Positions 53,541-62,894 of a stretch of 64,000 nucleotides of DNA are shown in pieces. The notes below the pieces were generated by a model, which saw nothing but the letters and a program-made list of their open reading frames with translations, was not told the origin of the DNA and did not search any database. The DNA lies in assembly GCA_020638035.1 (NCBI GenBank), contig JACKJI010000010.1, positions 1 through 64,000 of the forward strand, written 5' to 3'. The translations under genes and the position numbers were made by a program. Position 1 is the first letter of the stretch, and every line of letters begins with the position of its first letter. The DNA comes from Hyphomicrobiaceae bacterium (GTDB lineage: Bacteria; Pseudomonadota; Alphaproteobacteria; Rhizobiales; Hyphomicrobiaceae).

Positions 53541-53815
53541 GTTTCCTCCCCATAGTCAAATCGGCCTCCGGCCGCTTCTGCGAGGCACGATGCCCCGGAG
53601 CACAATCACGCACCCCGGCTTTCGCAAGCGCGCCCCTGCCATCATTCCGGAGCGTGGCCTTAGTGCTGGACTGCTGCACACCGCAGCGGCACATGCCAAG
53701 GGCTTGCCATGCCAGCACGATGCGGGCACATGTGCGGGCGGCTGAGCGTCACCGCTCAGCTGACGCCTAACTCTCAAGACCGCCAGCCCCTCATTCATCG
53801 TAGAGAGCCATCACC

Positions 53816-54826
53816 ATGACGAGCCTGCCCGAGACCATGACCGCCATCGAGATCGAGGGCAAGGGTGGGCCAGAGGTGCTTGTCGCACGGCAGGTGCCGG
53901 TTCCGCAGGTCGGATCGGGGCAAATCCTGATCAAGGTGCATGCCGCCGGCATCAACCGGCCCGACGTTCTGCAACGCCAGGGGCTCTATCCCGCGCCGAA
54001 GGGGCATTCGCCCATTCCCGGCCTCGAAGTTGCCGGCGAGGTCGCAGCGGTAGGGGCAGGTTCAAACCGCTTCCAGCCGGGGGACCGGGTGATGGCGCTG
54101 GTCAATGGCGGTGGCTACGCCCAGTACTGCATTGCGGAGGAGCCGGCGGCCCTGCCGATACCCGCAGGTCTTTCGATGATCGATGCGGCGACCGTGCCGG
54201 AAACGTTCTTCACTGTCTGGCACAACGTGTTCGAGCGCGCCGCCCTGAAGCCGGGGGAATGGTTCATGATCCACGGAGGCACGTCGGGCATCGGCGTCAC
54301 CGCGATCCAGCTCGCCAAGGCGTTCGGGGCAAAGGTCATCGCAACCGCGGGATCGGCGGACAAATGTGCGGCATGCGCAGCCCTCGGGGCAGACCGGACG
54401 GTCGACTATCGGACCGAGGACTTCGTCGAGGCGGTCAAGGAGACGACGGGCAAGCGCGGCGTGGATGTCATTCTCGACATGGTCGGTGGGGATTATGTCG
54501 ATCGCAATATCCGCTCGCTCGCGGATGACGGCCGGCTCGTCAACATCGCTTTCCTCAAAGGCTCCAAGGTCGAAGTTGACCTTATGCGGGTCATGCTGAA
54601 GCGCTTGACGGTGACCGGTTCGACGTTGCGTATCCGCCCGACCGAGGTCAAGGGCCGGATCGCGCGGGCGCTGGAGGAGAAGGTGTCGCCGCTTCTTGCC
54701 AACGGTGCCATCAAGGTCGTTCTGGATTCGACATTCGCGCTCAACGAGGCTGGCGCGGCGCATGCGCGGCTCGATGCCGGCCAGCATATCGGTAAGATCG
54801 CACTCGCCGTCGTGCCGGCGGGCTGA
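53816..54826 (+). CDS. NAD(P)H quinone oxidoreductase, zinc-free medium-chain type
   Basis: 336 residues of the quinone-oxidoreductase branch of the MDR family (PIG3-like). HAAGINRPDVLQRQGLYPAP (about 42-61), PGLEVAGEVAAVG and the NADPH-binding IHGGTSGIGVTAIQLAKAFG (about 154-173) are intact. The catalytic zinc ligands of alcohol dehydrogenases are absent. It reduces quinones or alpha,beta-unsaturated carbonyls. The ATG at 53816 is used; MTAIEIEGKG seven codons in is the more conserved beginning. Single gene, preceded by a 275-base gap with no other feature. Confidence 0.9.
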   Translation: MTSLPETMTAIEIEGKGGPEVLVARQVPVPQVGSGQILIKVHAAGINRPDVLQRQGLYPAPKGHSPIPGLEVAGEVAAVGAGSNRFQPGDRVMALVNGGGYAQYCIAEEPAALPIPAGLSMIDAATVPETFFTVWHNVFERAALKPGEWFMIHGGTSGIGVTAIQLAKAFGAKVIATAGSADKCAACAALGADRTVDYRTEDFVEAVKETTGKRGVDVILDMVGGDYVDRNIRSLADDGRLVNIAFLKGSKVEVDLMRVMLKRLTVTGSTLRIRPTEVKGRIARALEEKVSPLLANGAIKVVLDSTFALNEAGAAHARLDAGQHIGKIALAVVPAG

Positions 54827-55014
54827 CCAGAGTCTTCCGTCGTGATGCGGTCGCATTTGCCGGCGACAACGCATCGGTGCATAGTCGGCGCTCCCTCACC
54901 ACCGAAGGCGGATCGGGTCGGCGAGGTCAAGCTCAATGATTGGCGCAGCGGGGCGCCATGATCCATCCGTCGCGGTAGGGGGCTACCGCGCAATGTTTGG
55001 GGGAAATACGACCC

Positions 55015-55674
55015 GTGTCTGGCACGCAAGGACTGCTGCGCGTCGCAGCCGATACAGAGATCGCCGCGGACATCCGCAATTGCCGGATGCTCGAGGTTCT
55101 GGGAACCATCGAAGGTGACGTTGTCGCGCACCAGGTCGTCGTCCACGAGGGCGGCCGGCTGCTCGGCAGGCTCCGTGCCGACACCGTCGATGTGCGCGGG
55201 ACAATCGAGGGGGACGTGGTCGTCCGCAATCTCGTCGCGATCCGCTCAGGCGCAAGTGTCTCAGGTGACGTACGCTACGGGCGCATGTCCCTGGAGCCGG
55301 GCGGCGAACTCACCGCCAAGGTGAAGAACGTTCCACCGGAGCTGACGGGCGACTTCTCGATTTCGGTGCGGCGTGGCCAACACGTGCTTCTGACAAATGA
55401 AGACCTGGCAGCCATCGATCCCGACAACACCGCCGATGAGCTTGTCTACACGGTAAGTGCCGCGCGCGGTGGCCACGTGGCGACGGGCAGCAATCTGGCG
55501 CAGGCGCTGACGCACTTCACCCAGGCCGACCTCAACCAGAAAAGCATCGTGTTCGTTCATGACGGCGGTCCGGATCGGAGCGCTCGTTTCGACGTCGTGG
55601 TGCACGACAAACATGGCGCGTCGTCGGGCAAGCCGCGCACGGTCGACGTGACCATCACCGACATGGCGGCGTGA
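55015..55674 (+). CDS. Bactofilin domain fused to a cadherin-like domain
   Basis: 219 residues from a GTG at 55015 (GGGGGAA about ten bases upstream); a TTG at 54997 is the alternative. Residues about 10-115 are bactofilin-like beta-helix repeats with alternating GTIEGDV/GTIEGDVVV/GASVSGDV units. The second half (about 110-219) resembles a cadherin-3/CSPG4 repeat: SVRRGQHVLLTNEDLAAIDPD and FTQADLNQKSIVFVHDGG. Bactofilins polymerise on the inner face of the membrane, whereas CSPG4 repeats are usually extracellular. No signal peptide is visible. Function is unknown. The fusion is the unusual point. Confidence 0.75.
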   Translation: MSGTQGLLRVAADTEIAADIRNCRMLEVLGTIEGDVVAHQVVVHEGGRLLGRLRADTVDVRGTIEGDVVVRNLVAIRSGASVSGDVRYGRMSLEPGGELTAKVKNVPPELTGDFSISVRRGQHVLLTNEDLAAIDPDNTADELVYTVSAARGGHVATGSNLAQALTHFTQADLNQKSIVFVHDGGPDRSARFDVVVHDKHGASSGKPRTVDVTITDMAA

Positions 55675-55705
55675 TCCTGCGGGTTATCTGCCCTTTCGTA
55701 TGCTG

Positions 55706-56581
55706 CTACCAGACCAGAGCACGCATGGCCGCTGCTGGTCTGGCTGGCGCGTCGGCAAAGAGCTGACCAAGGCTCGCCTCGTCGAGCACGCCTGCGACGT
55801 GGACGCCGCTGGCAATGAAGACAGACCGCAGCCCCATGGTGCCGGCGCCGGCGATATCGGTCTTGACCCCGTCCCCAATGGCCAGGACCCGTTCCGGGGC
55901 GACCTTGCTGCCGCGCCGGCGCGCCAGTTCGTCGAATGCCAATTCGTAGATCGGCCGGTAGGGCTTACCGGCATAGGACACCATTCCCCCGAGTTGCGCG
56001 TAAAGTGCCGCGACGCCGCCTGCGCACCAGATGATCCGACCGCCGCGCTCGACCTTCAGGTCGGGATTGGCGCAGATCATCGGGAGGCCACGCTCGCGCG
56101 CTGCCAGCAACATTTCGCGGTAGTTCTCTGGCGATTCCGTGTCGTCGTCGAATAGGCCGGTGCAGACGATCGTATCTGCCTCTTCGAGCCGCGTGCAGGT
56201 GACACCAAGGCCGGCGTAGATCGGCAGATCGCGTTCGGGGCCCAGATGAAAAACGGGGCGACCCGAAAGTTCAGCGATCATGGCCCGCGCAGCATCGCCT
56301 GACGTCAGGATCATGTCGTAGGCCGAATCCGGCACGCCAATGCGCCGGAGCTGCTCGGCAACGCTCGCCGCCGGACGAGGCGCATTCGACAGCAGCATCA
56401 CCGTGCCGCCGATGCGTCTGAACGTCATGCAGGCGCGGGCGGCATCATGGAACGGTTGCACGCCATTGTGCATCACGCCCCAGATGTCGACCAGCCACGC
56501 ATCAGTCGCCACGGCAAGCGACGAGATGGAGGATACCAACGGAATGGCGGCGGGCACGGCGGCTTTTTCGTTCGGGCTCAT
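55706..56581 (-). CDS. NagD-like HAD hydrolase (TIGR01459 subfamily)
   Basis: 291 residues from the ATG at 56581. Class IIA HAD phosphatase with the motif I variant VDIWGVMHNG (Asp32), motif II MLLSNAPRP and motif IV LAIGDGVKTDIAGAG. The DIWGV form is typical of this alphaproteobacterial subfamily. The true substrate is unknown: a sugar phosphate or nucleotide. The frame is open upstream to 56743, but that part overlaps the EAL gene with no similarity. It follows the EAL gene on the same strand (31 bases), so they may be co-transcribed. Confidence 0.88.
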   Translation of the reverse strand: MSPNEKAAVPAAIPLVSSISSLAVATDAWLVDIWGVMHNGVQPFHDAARACMTFRRIGGTVMLLSNAPRPAASVAEQLRRIGVPDSAYDMILTSGDAARAMIAELSGRPVFHLGPERDLPIYAGLGVTCTRLEEADTIVCTGLFDDDTESPENYREMLLAARERGLPMICANPDLKVERGGRIIWCAGGVAALYAQLGGMVSYAGKPYRPIYELAFDELARRRGSKVAPERVLAIGDGVKTDIAGAGTMGLRSVFIASGVHVAGVLDEASLGQLFADAPARPAAAMRALVW

Positions 56582-56612
56582 CACACGGTGGTGACGCAGT
56601 GGCCCCGAAAAA

Positions 56613-59210
56613 TCAAGCCGCCGCCGGCCGATCACCCACGTTAGCGACGAGCGCCTTGATCTGGCGCGCGCCGCCGAACAACGGCCCCTGGCCCAAACGT
56701 ACGCCATAAGCGAAGACCTGCTCGCGCTTCTCCGCATCGTCAATCGCCTCGACGACCGGAGACAGGCCTAGCTTCTCCAGGTGCTTGCACAGATCCTCGG
56801 CCGGCACGATGGCATCGGACGTCGGCAACCCAGACAGGAATACGTCGGCGTCGAGCTTGACGAACTTGAAGCCCGCGTTGGCCAGAAGTTCGAAGTCCAT
56901 GTCGAGATCGGTGACCGCGCGCAATGCAAATCCGAAGCCCAGGTCACGCATCTCGGTGATCATGGTCCAATGCGGCGTGCGGAACAGGCGTGCGTCAGCC
57001 TGCGTGAAGGTCAACACGAGCTGCCCTGCGAGCTGCACCTGTTGCTCATAGGTCTCCGCGAACGTCGTCAGGAAGTTGTCGGCGGTCAGCGATGGACCGG
57101 CAAAGGATGCGAAGACATTGCCCTGCTTGTTGCGCTCCTCAAGCCGGCGTGCCACTTCGGCGGTCCGCTTCAGGCGCAAGCTGTCGAGCAATGGCAGCGC
57201 GCCGGACGGACGCTCGGCCTCGGCGGGATCATCGGGAAGGATCTCCGCGCCACTCGCATCGCTCAAGCGTACCGACACTTCGAAGTGTCGGGCCTGCTGC
57301 TTTTCGAGATCGAGAATAGGCTCGAGAAAAACCTCGATGCGTCCGGCCTCGATCGCGTCGGAAATGCGCGCCAACCGGTCAGCAACCGCATCGGCTGGGA
57401 CTTCAGGCTGCTCCACCGCCCGGGGTTCGGGGTCAAGATCCCACAGGCCGTCTTCGATCGGCACATCGCCTAGCGCAGGCGTGGCGGCACGCCCGGCCGG
57501 CATCTGAGCTGACGGCCTTGTCGCTTCAGCCGCCCGTGTGGGTGCTTCCGCTGGGGACGCTGCCATGGTGGCCGGCCCTGCCTTGGTGACAGCCGATGCC
57601 GGTTGAGGTGCGGCGCGCTGGTCCATCACGTTGGGAGCTGCCGGTAAGGGCGGGGGCATGCTGGTCATGGTTGCGATCGGCTTGGCGCGTCGCATGAGCG
57701 CCTCGACATCGAACTCCGCCGCAGCCGGGGCTGGCGCATCCATCTGCGGCTTGCCCGATTGGCTCGCAGACGGCTGGCGCATGGCGGCGGCCGACTCACG
57801 CGCCGCCGGCTCTACCGAGCCGGAACGCACAGGCGTGGACGGGGCGGGAGGGGGTATTGGCTGACCGGCACGGGCTGCCGGGCCGCCGGCTGTCGGCGCA
57901 GAGCGCGCTTGGCCTGATGGCTCGTGCATGTTGCGTGCGGCCTGACGGAGCGCACCGACCGATCGATCGATCGCCGCAGCCTCCAGCCCTTCGCGGCTGC
58001 GATCCTGCATCAGCTTGTGAGCATCGGCGGAATTGACCTCGTCGGCGAGCTTCTTGATCAGCCCCTGGATCATCTCGACATCGGATTCACTCGGTGAGAA
58101 CCCCGCCTCGCGCATCGCCTCGCCGGGGCGATAGCCCCATGCGGACTGCGCCGCAGGTGCAGACATCCGTGCGGCGACATCGTCGACGGGTGCATCCGCG
58201 TTTCGGTCAGCCAGCATTCCGGAATGTTCAGGATGGATGCTTGTGAGTTCGTGAGCTGGCGCGGCGCCTGGTGCCTTCGCACCGAGAGACGGTCCCGCGC
58301 CAGGAGGGCCAAATGCCTCTGAAGACCGGCCGTCGGCGGGGGCTGCCTCGGCGGCCATGCTGCGTCGAGTTCTGCTGATGGCGCCGCCACCAGAGAGCGA
58401 GGGAGGCTCAGCGCCTGGCATGGGTGCGGCACCACCCTTCGACGGCGCAACACCCAGAGGCAGATCCAGACTGGCGCTGCGGCCGTCACCAAATGGCGAG
58501 GGCCTGGACGCAGCCATGCTGGGGGCCCGGACTATTTTCTGCATCTGCGGCTGCGGCGGCTCGCGAAGTTCGGCGGTGGCTGCAATTTCCACCAGCGACT
58601 CCTTCGATGGCTCCTGACCGGCCACAGGGGGTTCGCTCGCCGGCGTCTTGGCCTCGATGTCCGTGGCGTCGGCCTTCGGCGCGGCCAGCGAAGGCTCGTC
58701 GGCGCGCGGGGGTTCGGCGCGCGGTTTGCCGGTGCTCGCCGGTGCGGGAACCGGCGGCGGAGTCATGGCGGCGGCCACCCGCGCCAGCGGGTCGCCGCTA
58801 GGCACTCCCGGCGAAGGCTGTCTGGGGGCTGGCGCAACCGCGGGCGGAGACGCGGCGGGCGGACCGACGATGGCACCGCGCGTAGACGGTGCGGCGGCTG
58901 GCGCATGGGCGGGGCGCAAGGGCGGACCGGATGCCGTGAATTGATTGAGACGCGCGACCTCGCCGGTCAAGCGATCGACCTCGGTACGCAACTCATCCAG
59001 CTGATCGTGGCGGCGGACCAGCGTGTGCAGCGTGAGCAGGCCGACATAAAAGGCCGCCGAGACAGTGACCGCCAGCCAGAAACTCAACCCAGCCTGGGCG
59101 ACAAGCCCCATGCACAAGGCCAGAGTCACGACGGCCATCGCCATCATGACGAAGCCGTCAGCCATGCGGCTCTTGCCAGGTTTGCTTCGCACCTTGGTGT
59201 CGCTCGCCAT
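56613..59210 (-). CDS. Membrane protein with degenerate EAL domain
   Basis: 865 residues. Two transmembrane helices (about 18-40, 44-66) and a coiled coil (about 70-92) are followed by some 500 residues of Pro/Ala-rich, low-complexity linker with several short helices. The last 250 residues form an EAL fold. The signature EALxR is replaced by EVSVR (in FEVSVRLSD), and the DDFGTG loop is missing: AVTDLDMDFELLANAGF stands in its place. So c-di-GMP hydrolysis is unlikely, and binding or a structural role is more probable. It lies upstream of a HAD gene on the same strand. Confidence 0.82.
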   Translation of the reverse strand: MASDTKVRSKPGKSRMADGFVMMAMAVVTLALCMGLVAQAGLSFWLAVTVSAAFYVGLLTLHTLVRRHDQLDELRTEVDRLTGEVARLNQFTASGPPLRPAHAPAAAPSTRGAIVGPPAASPPAVAPAPRQPSPGVPSGDPLARVAAAMTPPPVPAPASTGKPRAEPPRADEPSLAAPKADATDIEAKTPASEPPVAGQEPSKESLVEIAATAELREPPQPQMQKIVRAPSMAASRPSPFGDGRSASLDLPLGVAPSKGGAAPMPGAEPPSLSGGGAISRTRRSMAAEAAPADGRSSEAFGPPGAGPSLGAKAPGAAPAHELTSIHPEHSGMLADRNADAPVDDVAARMSAPAAQSAWGYRPGEAMREAGFSPSESDVEMIQGLIKKLADEVNSADAHKLMQDRSREGLEAAAIDRSVGALRQAARNMHEPSGQARSAPTAGGPAARAGQPIPPPAPSTPVRSGSVEPAARESAAAMRQPSASQSGKPQMDAPAPAAAEFDVEALMRRAKPIATMTSMPPPLPAAPNVMDQRAAPQPASAVTKAGPATMAASPAEAPTRAAEATRPSAQMPAGRAATPALGDVPIEDGLWDLDPEPRAVEQPEVPADAVADRLARISDAIEAGRIEVFLEPILDLEKQQARHFEVSVRLSDASGAEILPDDPAEAERPSGALPLLDSLRLKRTAEVARRLEERNKQGNVFASFAGPSLTADNFLTTFAETYEQQVQLAGQLVLTFTQADARLFRTPHWTMITEMRDLGFGFALRAVTDLDMDFELLANAGFKFVKLDADVFLSGLPTSDAIVPAEDLCKHLEKLGLSPVVEAIDDAEKREQVFAYGVRLGQGPLFGGARQIKALVANVGDRPAAA

Positions 59211-59713
59211 TCCTTACCGCCTCGCCTGCTTACCCTGGAAATCCATGCTTTGCGCTGTGTCGACCGGTGGCCCGGCACAACAAATGGCCGCGCCACTCAC
59301 CGGCAGCCCGCAACTCGCTCGTCTACGCGACACACTCGTTGGAACAACTTCGATCACGCACGGGGCCGCCAAAGTGCGGCCTTGGGCTGCGCGTGGCGCC
59401 GAACGCCTGGCTTTCCAAATGAGCCCCGTCACCCCCGGCAGCTGGCGGATCCCAGCCCGCGCGCACCTGCGACTGCAACTCACCCACCACACACCGCGGA
59501 ACGCTTGAGCATCGGAACCGCCTCACGCCAGCGAAACGATTCGCGCTTCTTAACTGTCCGAAAGATCGCCGCACCCGGGCAATCGAAGCTGCCGAGCTTT
59601 CACCAGAATTCGATCGAGATTGTGGGTGCTACCGATGAGTTGTTGCTGAAACGCATCGCTCCCGGCGAACATAAGGTGCGCTGGTTCTTATAGCCGCCGT
59701 CCGCTAACGGCGT
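59211..59713. other. Intergenic region between the aminotransferase and EAL genes
   Basis: About 500 bases. A long plus-strand frame from 58905 crosses it, but most of it is antisense to the EAL gene and its residues look random, so I do not call it. The aminotransferase and EAL genes are both minus-strand, so the EAL promoter probably lies here. Confidence 0.4.
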
Positions 59714-61045
59714 TCAGGCTGTCGCCACGATCAAGCGAGCAAGGCGGTCGCGGATGGAGGCGATGTCGTCCTCGGTGGCAATCAGCGGCGGGGCGACGAT
59801 CAGCGTATCGGCGCCGACACGAATGTAGAGATCCTCCTCGTGGAAAGCCCGTTCCATGATCGCGAAGCCGCGTACACCCACACCACCTTGGGACGGCGCG
59901 AGGTCGATACCGCACATCAGGCCGATCGGGCGGATGTCGAGTACGCCTGGCGCGCCGCGCAGAGACAGCATGATTTCGGCAAACCGTGGTTCTAGAGTCG
60001 CGGCGCGCTCGATCAGCCCCTCCCCGACATAGACGTCGAGGGCGGCGAGCGCGGCGGCAGTGGCCAGCGGATGCGCCGAATAGGTGTAGCCGTGATAAAG
60101 TTCGGGCAGATGCTCGGCGCCATCCATGTGCGCCGCGTAGATGCCTCCACGTACCAGCACACCTGACATCGGCACCGCACCATTGGTGAGGCCCTTCGCG
60201 AAGGCGACCATGTCAGGCACGATGCCGTAGCGCTCGGCTGCGAAGACGTGCCCCAGCCGGCCGAATGCCGTGATCACCTCGTCGAGGATCAACAGGATAC
60301 CGTGCTTGTCGGTGATCGCGCGCAGCCGCTCCAGATAGCCCTTCGGCGGCGGCAGACATCCCGTAGAGCCCGCGACCGGCTCGACGATCACCGCAGCGAT
60401 GTTGGAGGGATCGTGGAGGGCGAGGATGCGCTCCAGCTCGTCGGCCAGGTGCCCGCCCCAGCCGGGTTCGGCCGTCGAGAACGCCTGATGAGCCCGGTCG
60501 TAGGTCGTCGGCAGGTGATCGACGCCACTCAGCATGGCGCCATAGACCTTGCGGTTGGCGGACATGCCGCCGACTGAGATTCCGCCGAAGCCGACACCAT
60601 GATAGCCGCGCTCACGGCCGATGAACCGGGTCCGGTGTCCCTCGCCGCGACGGCGGTGATAAGACAAAGCGATTTTCAGTGCTGTATCGATCGCTTCGCT
60701 ACCCGAAGACGCATAGAAAACGTTGTCGAGATCGCCTGGTGCCATGAGGGCCAGCCGGTTCGATAGCTCGAATGCTTCGGGATGGCCGAACTGGAAAGCC
60801 GGCGCGTAATCAAGGCGGCCTGCCGCGTCCTGGATGGCCGAGACGATCTTTGGGTGAGCGTGGCCGGCGTTGACGCAGTAGAGGCCCGAGGTCGCATCGA
60901 TGACGTGGCGGTTGTCGGCTGTCAGGTAGTGCATCCCTTGAGCGCCGACGAACATGCGGGGGCGTGCCTTGAAGGCGCGGTTGGCGGTAAACGGCATCCA
61001 ATAGGCCGCCAGGGAATTCGTGTGCGCGGGATCCGTCTTTGCCAT
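59714..61045 (-). CDS. Class III aminotransferase, omega-amino acid/beta-alanine:pyruvate type
   Basis: 443 residues from the ATG at 61045. PLP fold-type I, class III: YASSGSEAIDTALKIA (PLP phosphate region), the ring-binding Asp in LLILDEVITAFGRLGH, and the Schiff-base Lys in FAKGLTNGAVPMSG. FTANRAFKARPRMF near the start and HGYTYSAHPLA match beta-alanine:pyruvate and other omega-amino-acid transaminases. Partner genes for beta-alanine breakdown are absent here, although gabD at 31 kb could handle a related semialdehyde. The exact substrate is open. Confidence 0.88.
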   Translation of the reverse strand: MAKTDPAHTNSLAAYWMPFTANRAFKARPRMFVGAQGMHYLTADNRHVIDATSGLYCVNAGHAHPKIVSAIQDAAGRLDYAPAFQFGHPEAFELSNRLALMAPGDLDNVFYASSGSEAIDTALKIALSYHRRRGEGHRTRFIGRERGYHGVGFGGISVGGMSANRKVYGAMLSGVDHLPTTYDRAHQAFSTAEPGWGGHLADELERILALHDPSNIAAVIVEPVAGSTGCLPPPKGYLERLRAITDKHGILLILDEVITAFGRLGHVFAAERYGIVPDMVAFAKGLTNGAVPMSGVLVRGGIYAAHMDGAEHLPELYHGYTYSAHPLATAAALAALDVYVGEGLIERAATLEPRFAEIMLSLRGAPGVLDIRPIGLMCGIDLAPSQGGVGVRGFAIMERAFHEEDLYIRVGADTLIVAPPLIATEDDIASIRDRLARLIVATA

Positions 61046-61490
61046 CTGATGAAAGCTCCTCGATATGAAGGGTCTCGTACCGCCCCCGCTGCGCCCGGCA
61101 TCCGATCGGCCGGACCGCATGTCGCCGCGCTATCGCCCCGGGGCCTGAAACAGACGCTCCGTCAAATGATTAGAACAAGCCCCGACTTCAGAGAACGGCG
61201 CAACCCGCCGCCGACGTGCTCGCGGCCCGGCAGCCCACGCGGAGCACGCTGCGCCACCCCGACATATCGGTTCAAGTCCGTGCTCAGTGCGCCGACGTGC
61301 CTGTGGATAAGCACACCAAGTGGTGGATGACGACTGAATTTTCGATGCCGCCGCGGTTTGGCCGCAACAGCGCCCAGGGGAGACCGCCATCAGTGGCTTG
61401 TTTAGGTCTCGTTAGGCGAATCGGGATGGTATTGTGCCGGCCGGGCCGCCTTCGTTCTGTCCTGGCGTAACATACAAGGAGAGAGCCCCT
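61046..61490. other. Intergenic region
   Basis: About 445 bases between the divergent aminotransferase and SDR-like genes. Promoters for both must lie here, but no gene, hairpin or repeat could be supported. Confidence 0.35.
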
Positions 61491-62243
61491 ATGTTCATGA
61501 GCGTCGTCACGCACGCGCCGAGCGTACCCGTCTATGCAGAGCTCGCTGGCGCGAGGGTTCTCCTAACGGGACTTTCCCCGACCGCTGGCGTCGATCTGGC
61601 GCGCGGTTTTGCCGACCATAAATGTCGCCTGGTCCTGCAGACACGACACGACGGACCGGAGACCGATGCCCTGATGACCCTGCTGGCCGAGGCCGCAGCG
61701 GAGACCCAGCATTTCTCGACAGATCTCGATGATGGCGATGCGGCCGTGCGGTTCGCTCAAGGCCCCGCGCAATCACTCGGTGGCCTCGACATCGCGATCA
61801 ACCTCATCGAGGTCTCGCCGAGCGACATCGCCGGCCGATCGAGCCTCGACGAGATCGAGACCCTGGTTTCGCAGAAGCTTTCGGCGGCGACGCTGATGAC
61901 GCGTGTCATCGCCAACCGCATGCGGCTGACGCTGACCGAAGGCCTTGTGCTCAATGTCGTGCTCATGGCGCCAGCCACGAACGATGCAGAACAGGCCTTC
62001 ACTGGCATCCTGCGTGCCGCGCTCGCCACCGTCACACGGCGCGAGGCACAGACCTGGGCCGACAAGGCGATCCGCATCAATGCGATCGGTCCACGCGGCG
62101 CGATCGACGAAGCGCAGGGCGGCGCCTGCCTGACGAGCGGCACCGATATCGCAGCCCTCGCGCTCTACCTCGCCAGCCGCAAGGGCCGCCAGCTCACCGG
62201 CCATATCTTCGACGCGGAAGGCGTCGCCGCGGCCGGCTGCTGA
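61491..62243 (+). CDS. Degenerate SDR-family protein
   Basis: 250 residues from the ATG at 61491 (AAGGAG eight bases upstream). Rossmann fold of the short-chain dehydrogenase type, but the signature residues have decayed. TGxxxGxG reads TGLSPTAGVD, the NNAG motif is INLIEV, and the catalytic Tyr-x3-Lys is gone (FTGIL in its place). IRINAIGPRGAI and LASRKGRQLTGHIFDAEG keep the fold. A catalytic dehydrogenase is therefore unlikely. A binding or regulatory role is possible. It is convergent with the truncated haemoglobin gene, with one base between the stops. Confidence 0.78.
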   Translation: MFMSVVTHAPSVPVYAELAGARVLLTGLSPTAGVDLARGFADHKCRLVLQTRHDGPETDALMTLLAEAAAETQHFSTDLDDGDAAVRFAQGPAQSLGGLDIAINLIEVSPSDIAGRSSLDEIETLVSQKLSAATLMTRVIANRMRLTLTEGLVLNVVLMAPATNDAEQAFTGILRAALATVTRREAQTWADKAIRINAIGPRGAIDEAQGGACLTSGTDIAALALYLASRKGRQLTGHIFDAEGVAAAGC

Positions 62244-62244
62244 C

Positions 62245-62646
62245 CTATTGCACGTTCTGCATGTGGTGGGCGAGGCGGCGGATCGGCTCGCGCAGCGCCT
62301 CTCGCAATCCGGCATCGGCGACGGTCTCGTCCATGGCCTGCTCGAAACACGTGAGCCAGGCCTTTATCTCGGCCGGCCCGATACGGGCCACGAAGTGCCT
62401 CCGACGCAGCATCGGCGGTCCGCGCCGCTCGACAAACAGCGGCGGCCCGCCGAGCCAGCCGCTCATGAACTCGAAGAACTTCTGCTCACTGTTTGCCAGA
62501 TCGGGCGGATGCACGTCTCTCGCTGCCGCCGCATCAGGTAGCGTCGCCATCAGCTCATACATGCGTCGGGTCAGTCGCCTTAAGCCCGCTTCGCCACCCA
62601 GCAGCTCGTATGGTGAAACCCGCGTATCCTCGGCTGCGTCCGTCAT
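62245..62646 (-). CDS. Group II truncated haemoglobin
   Basis: 133 residues from the ATG at 62646. Small two-over-two globin that binds haem and usually acts on oxygen or nitric oxide. The proximal histidine lies in LRRRHFVARIG (His84), the group II tryptophan in AWLTCFEQAMDE (Trp97), and YELLGGEAGLRRLTRRMYELM begins the fold. The usual GHP before the haem region is GPP. Most group II proteins have a Tyr at B10. No nitric-oxide gene is adjacent. Confidence 0.9.
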   Translation of the reverse strand: MTDAAEDTRVSPYELLGGEAGLRRLTRRMYELMATLPDAAAARDVHPPDLANSEQKFFEFMSGWLGGPPLFVERRGPPMLRRRHFVARIGPAEIKAWLTCFEQAMDETVADAGLREALREPIRRLAHHMQNVQ

Positions 62647-62761
62647 CCTGGGGGCTTTCCGCATTGGGCTGGTGACCGAATGCGGCCACAGCCCCCGAAG
62701 GGACCACGAAACCGCAGCCGGATCCACGCGTCACGTCAGCCGACCCGGATGACAAACCAAG

Positions 62762-62894
62762 GGCCATAAAGCCTGTTCGTCTGAGATGGAAACGCGAGCG
62801 TTTCTATCGAGGGCGTGAATCCGACTCTCAAACAAAGAGTTAGAGCGGGCCACCCTGGACTGAAGTGATTCCCCCAGATTTGAACCTGCTCTAG
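62762..62894. repeat. Dispersed intergenic hairpin repeat, copy B
   Basis: The core at 62762-62829 aligns with the reverse complement of the element at 26.4 kb. GATGGAAACGC and GCGTTTCTATC form a stem with one mismatch around a 2-base loop. A GAACCTGCTC box near 62882-62891 also recurs. A second arm pair (TTAGAGCGGG with CCTGCTCTAG) frames the right part and reaches the ppk2 stop codon. Confidence 0.7.

Noticed and set aside
58905..59693. Plus-strand frame reaching into the gap right of the EAL gene
   Set aside because: Mostly antisense to the EAL protein linker and N-terminus; no conserved sequence.
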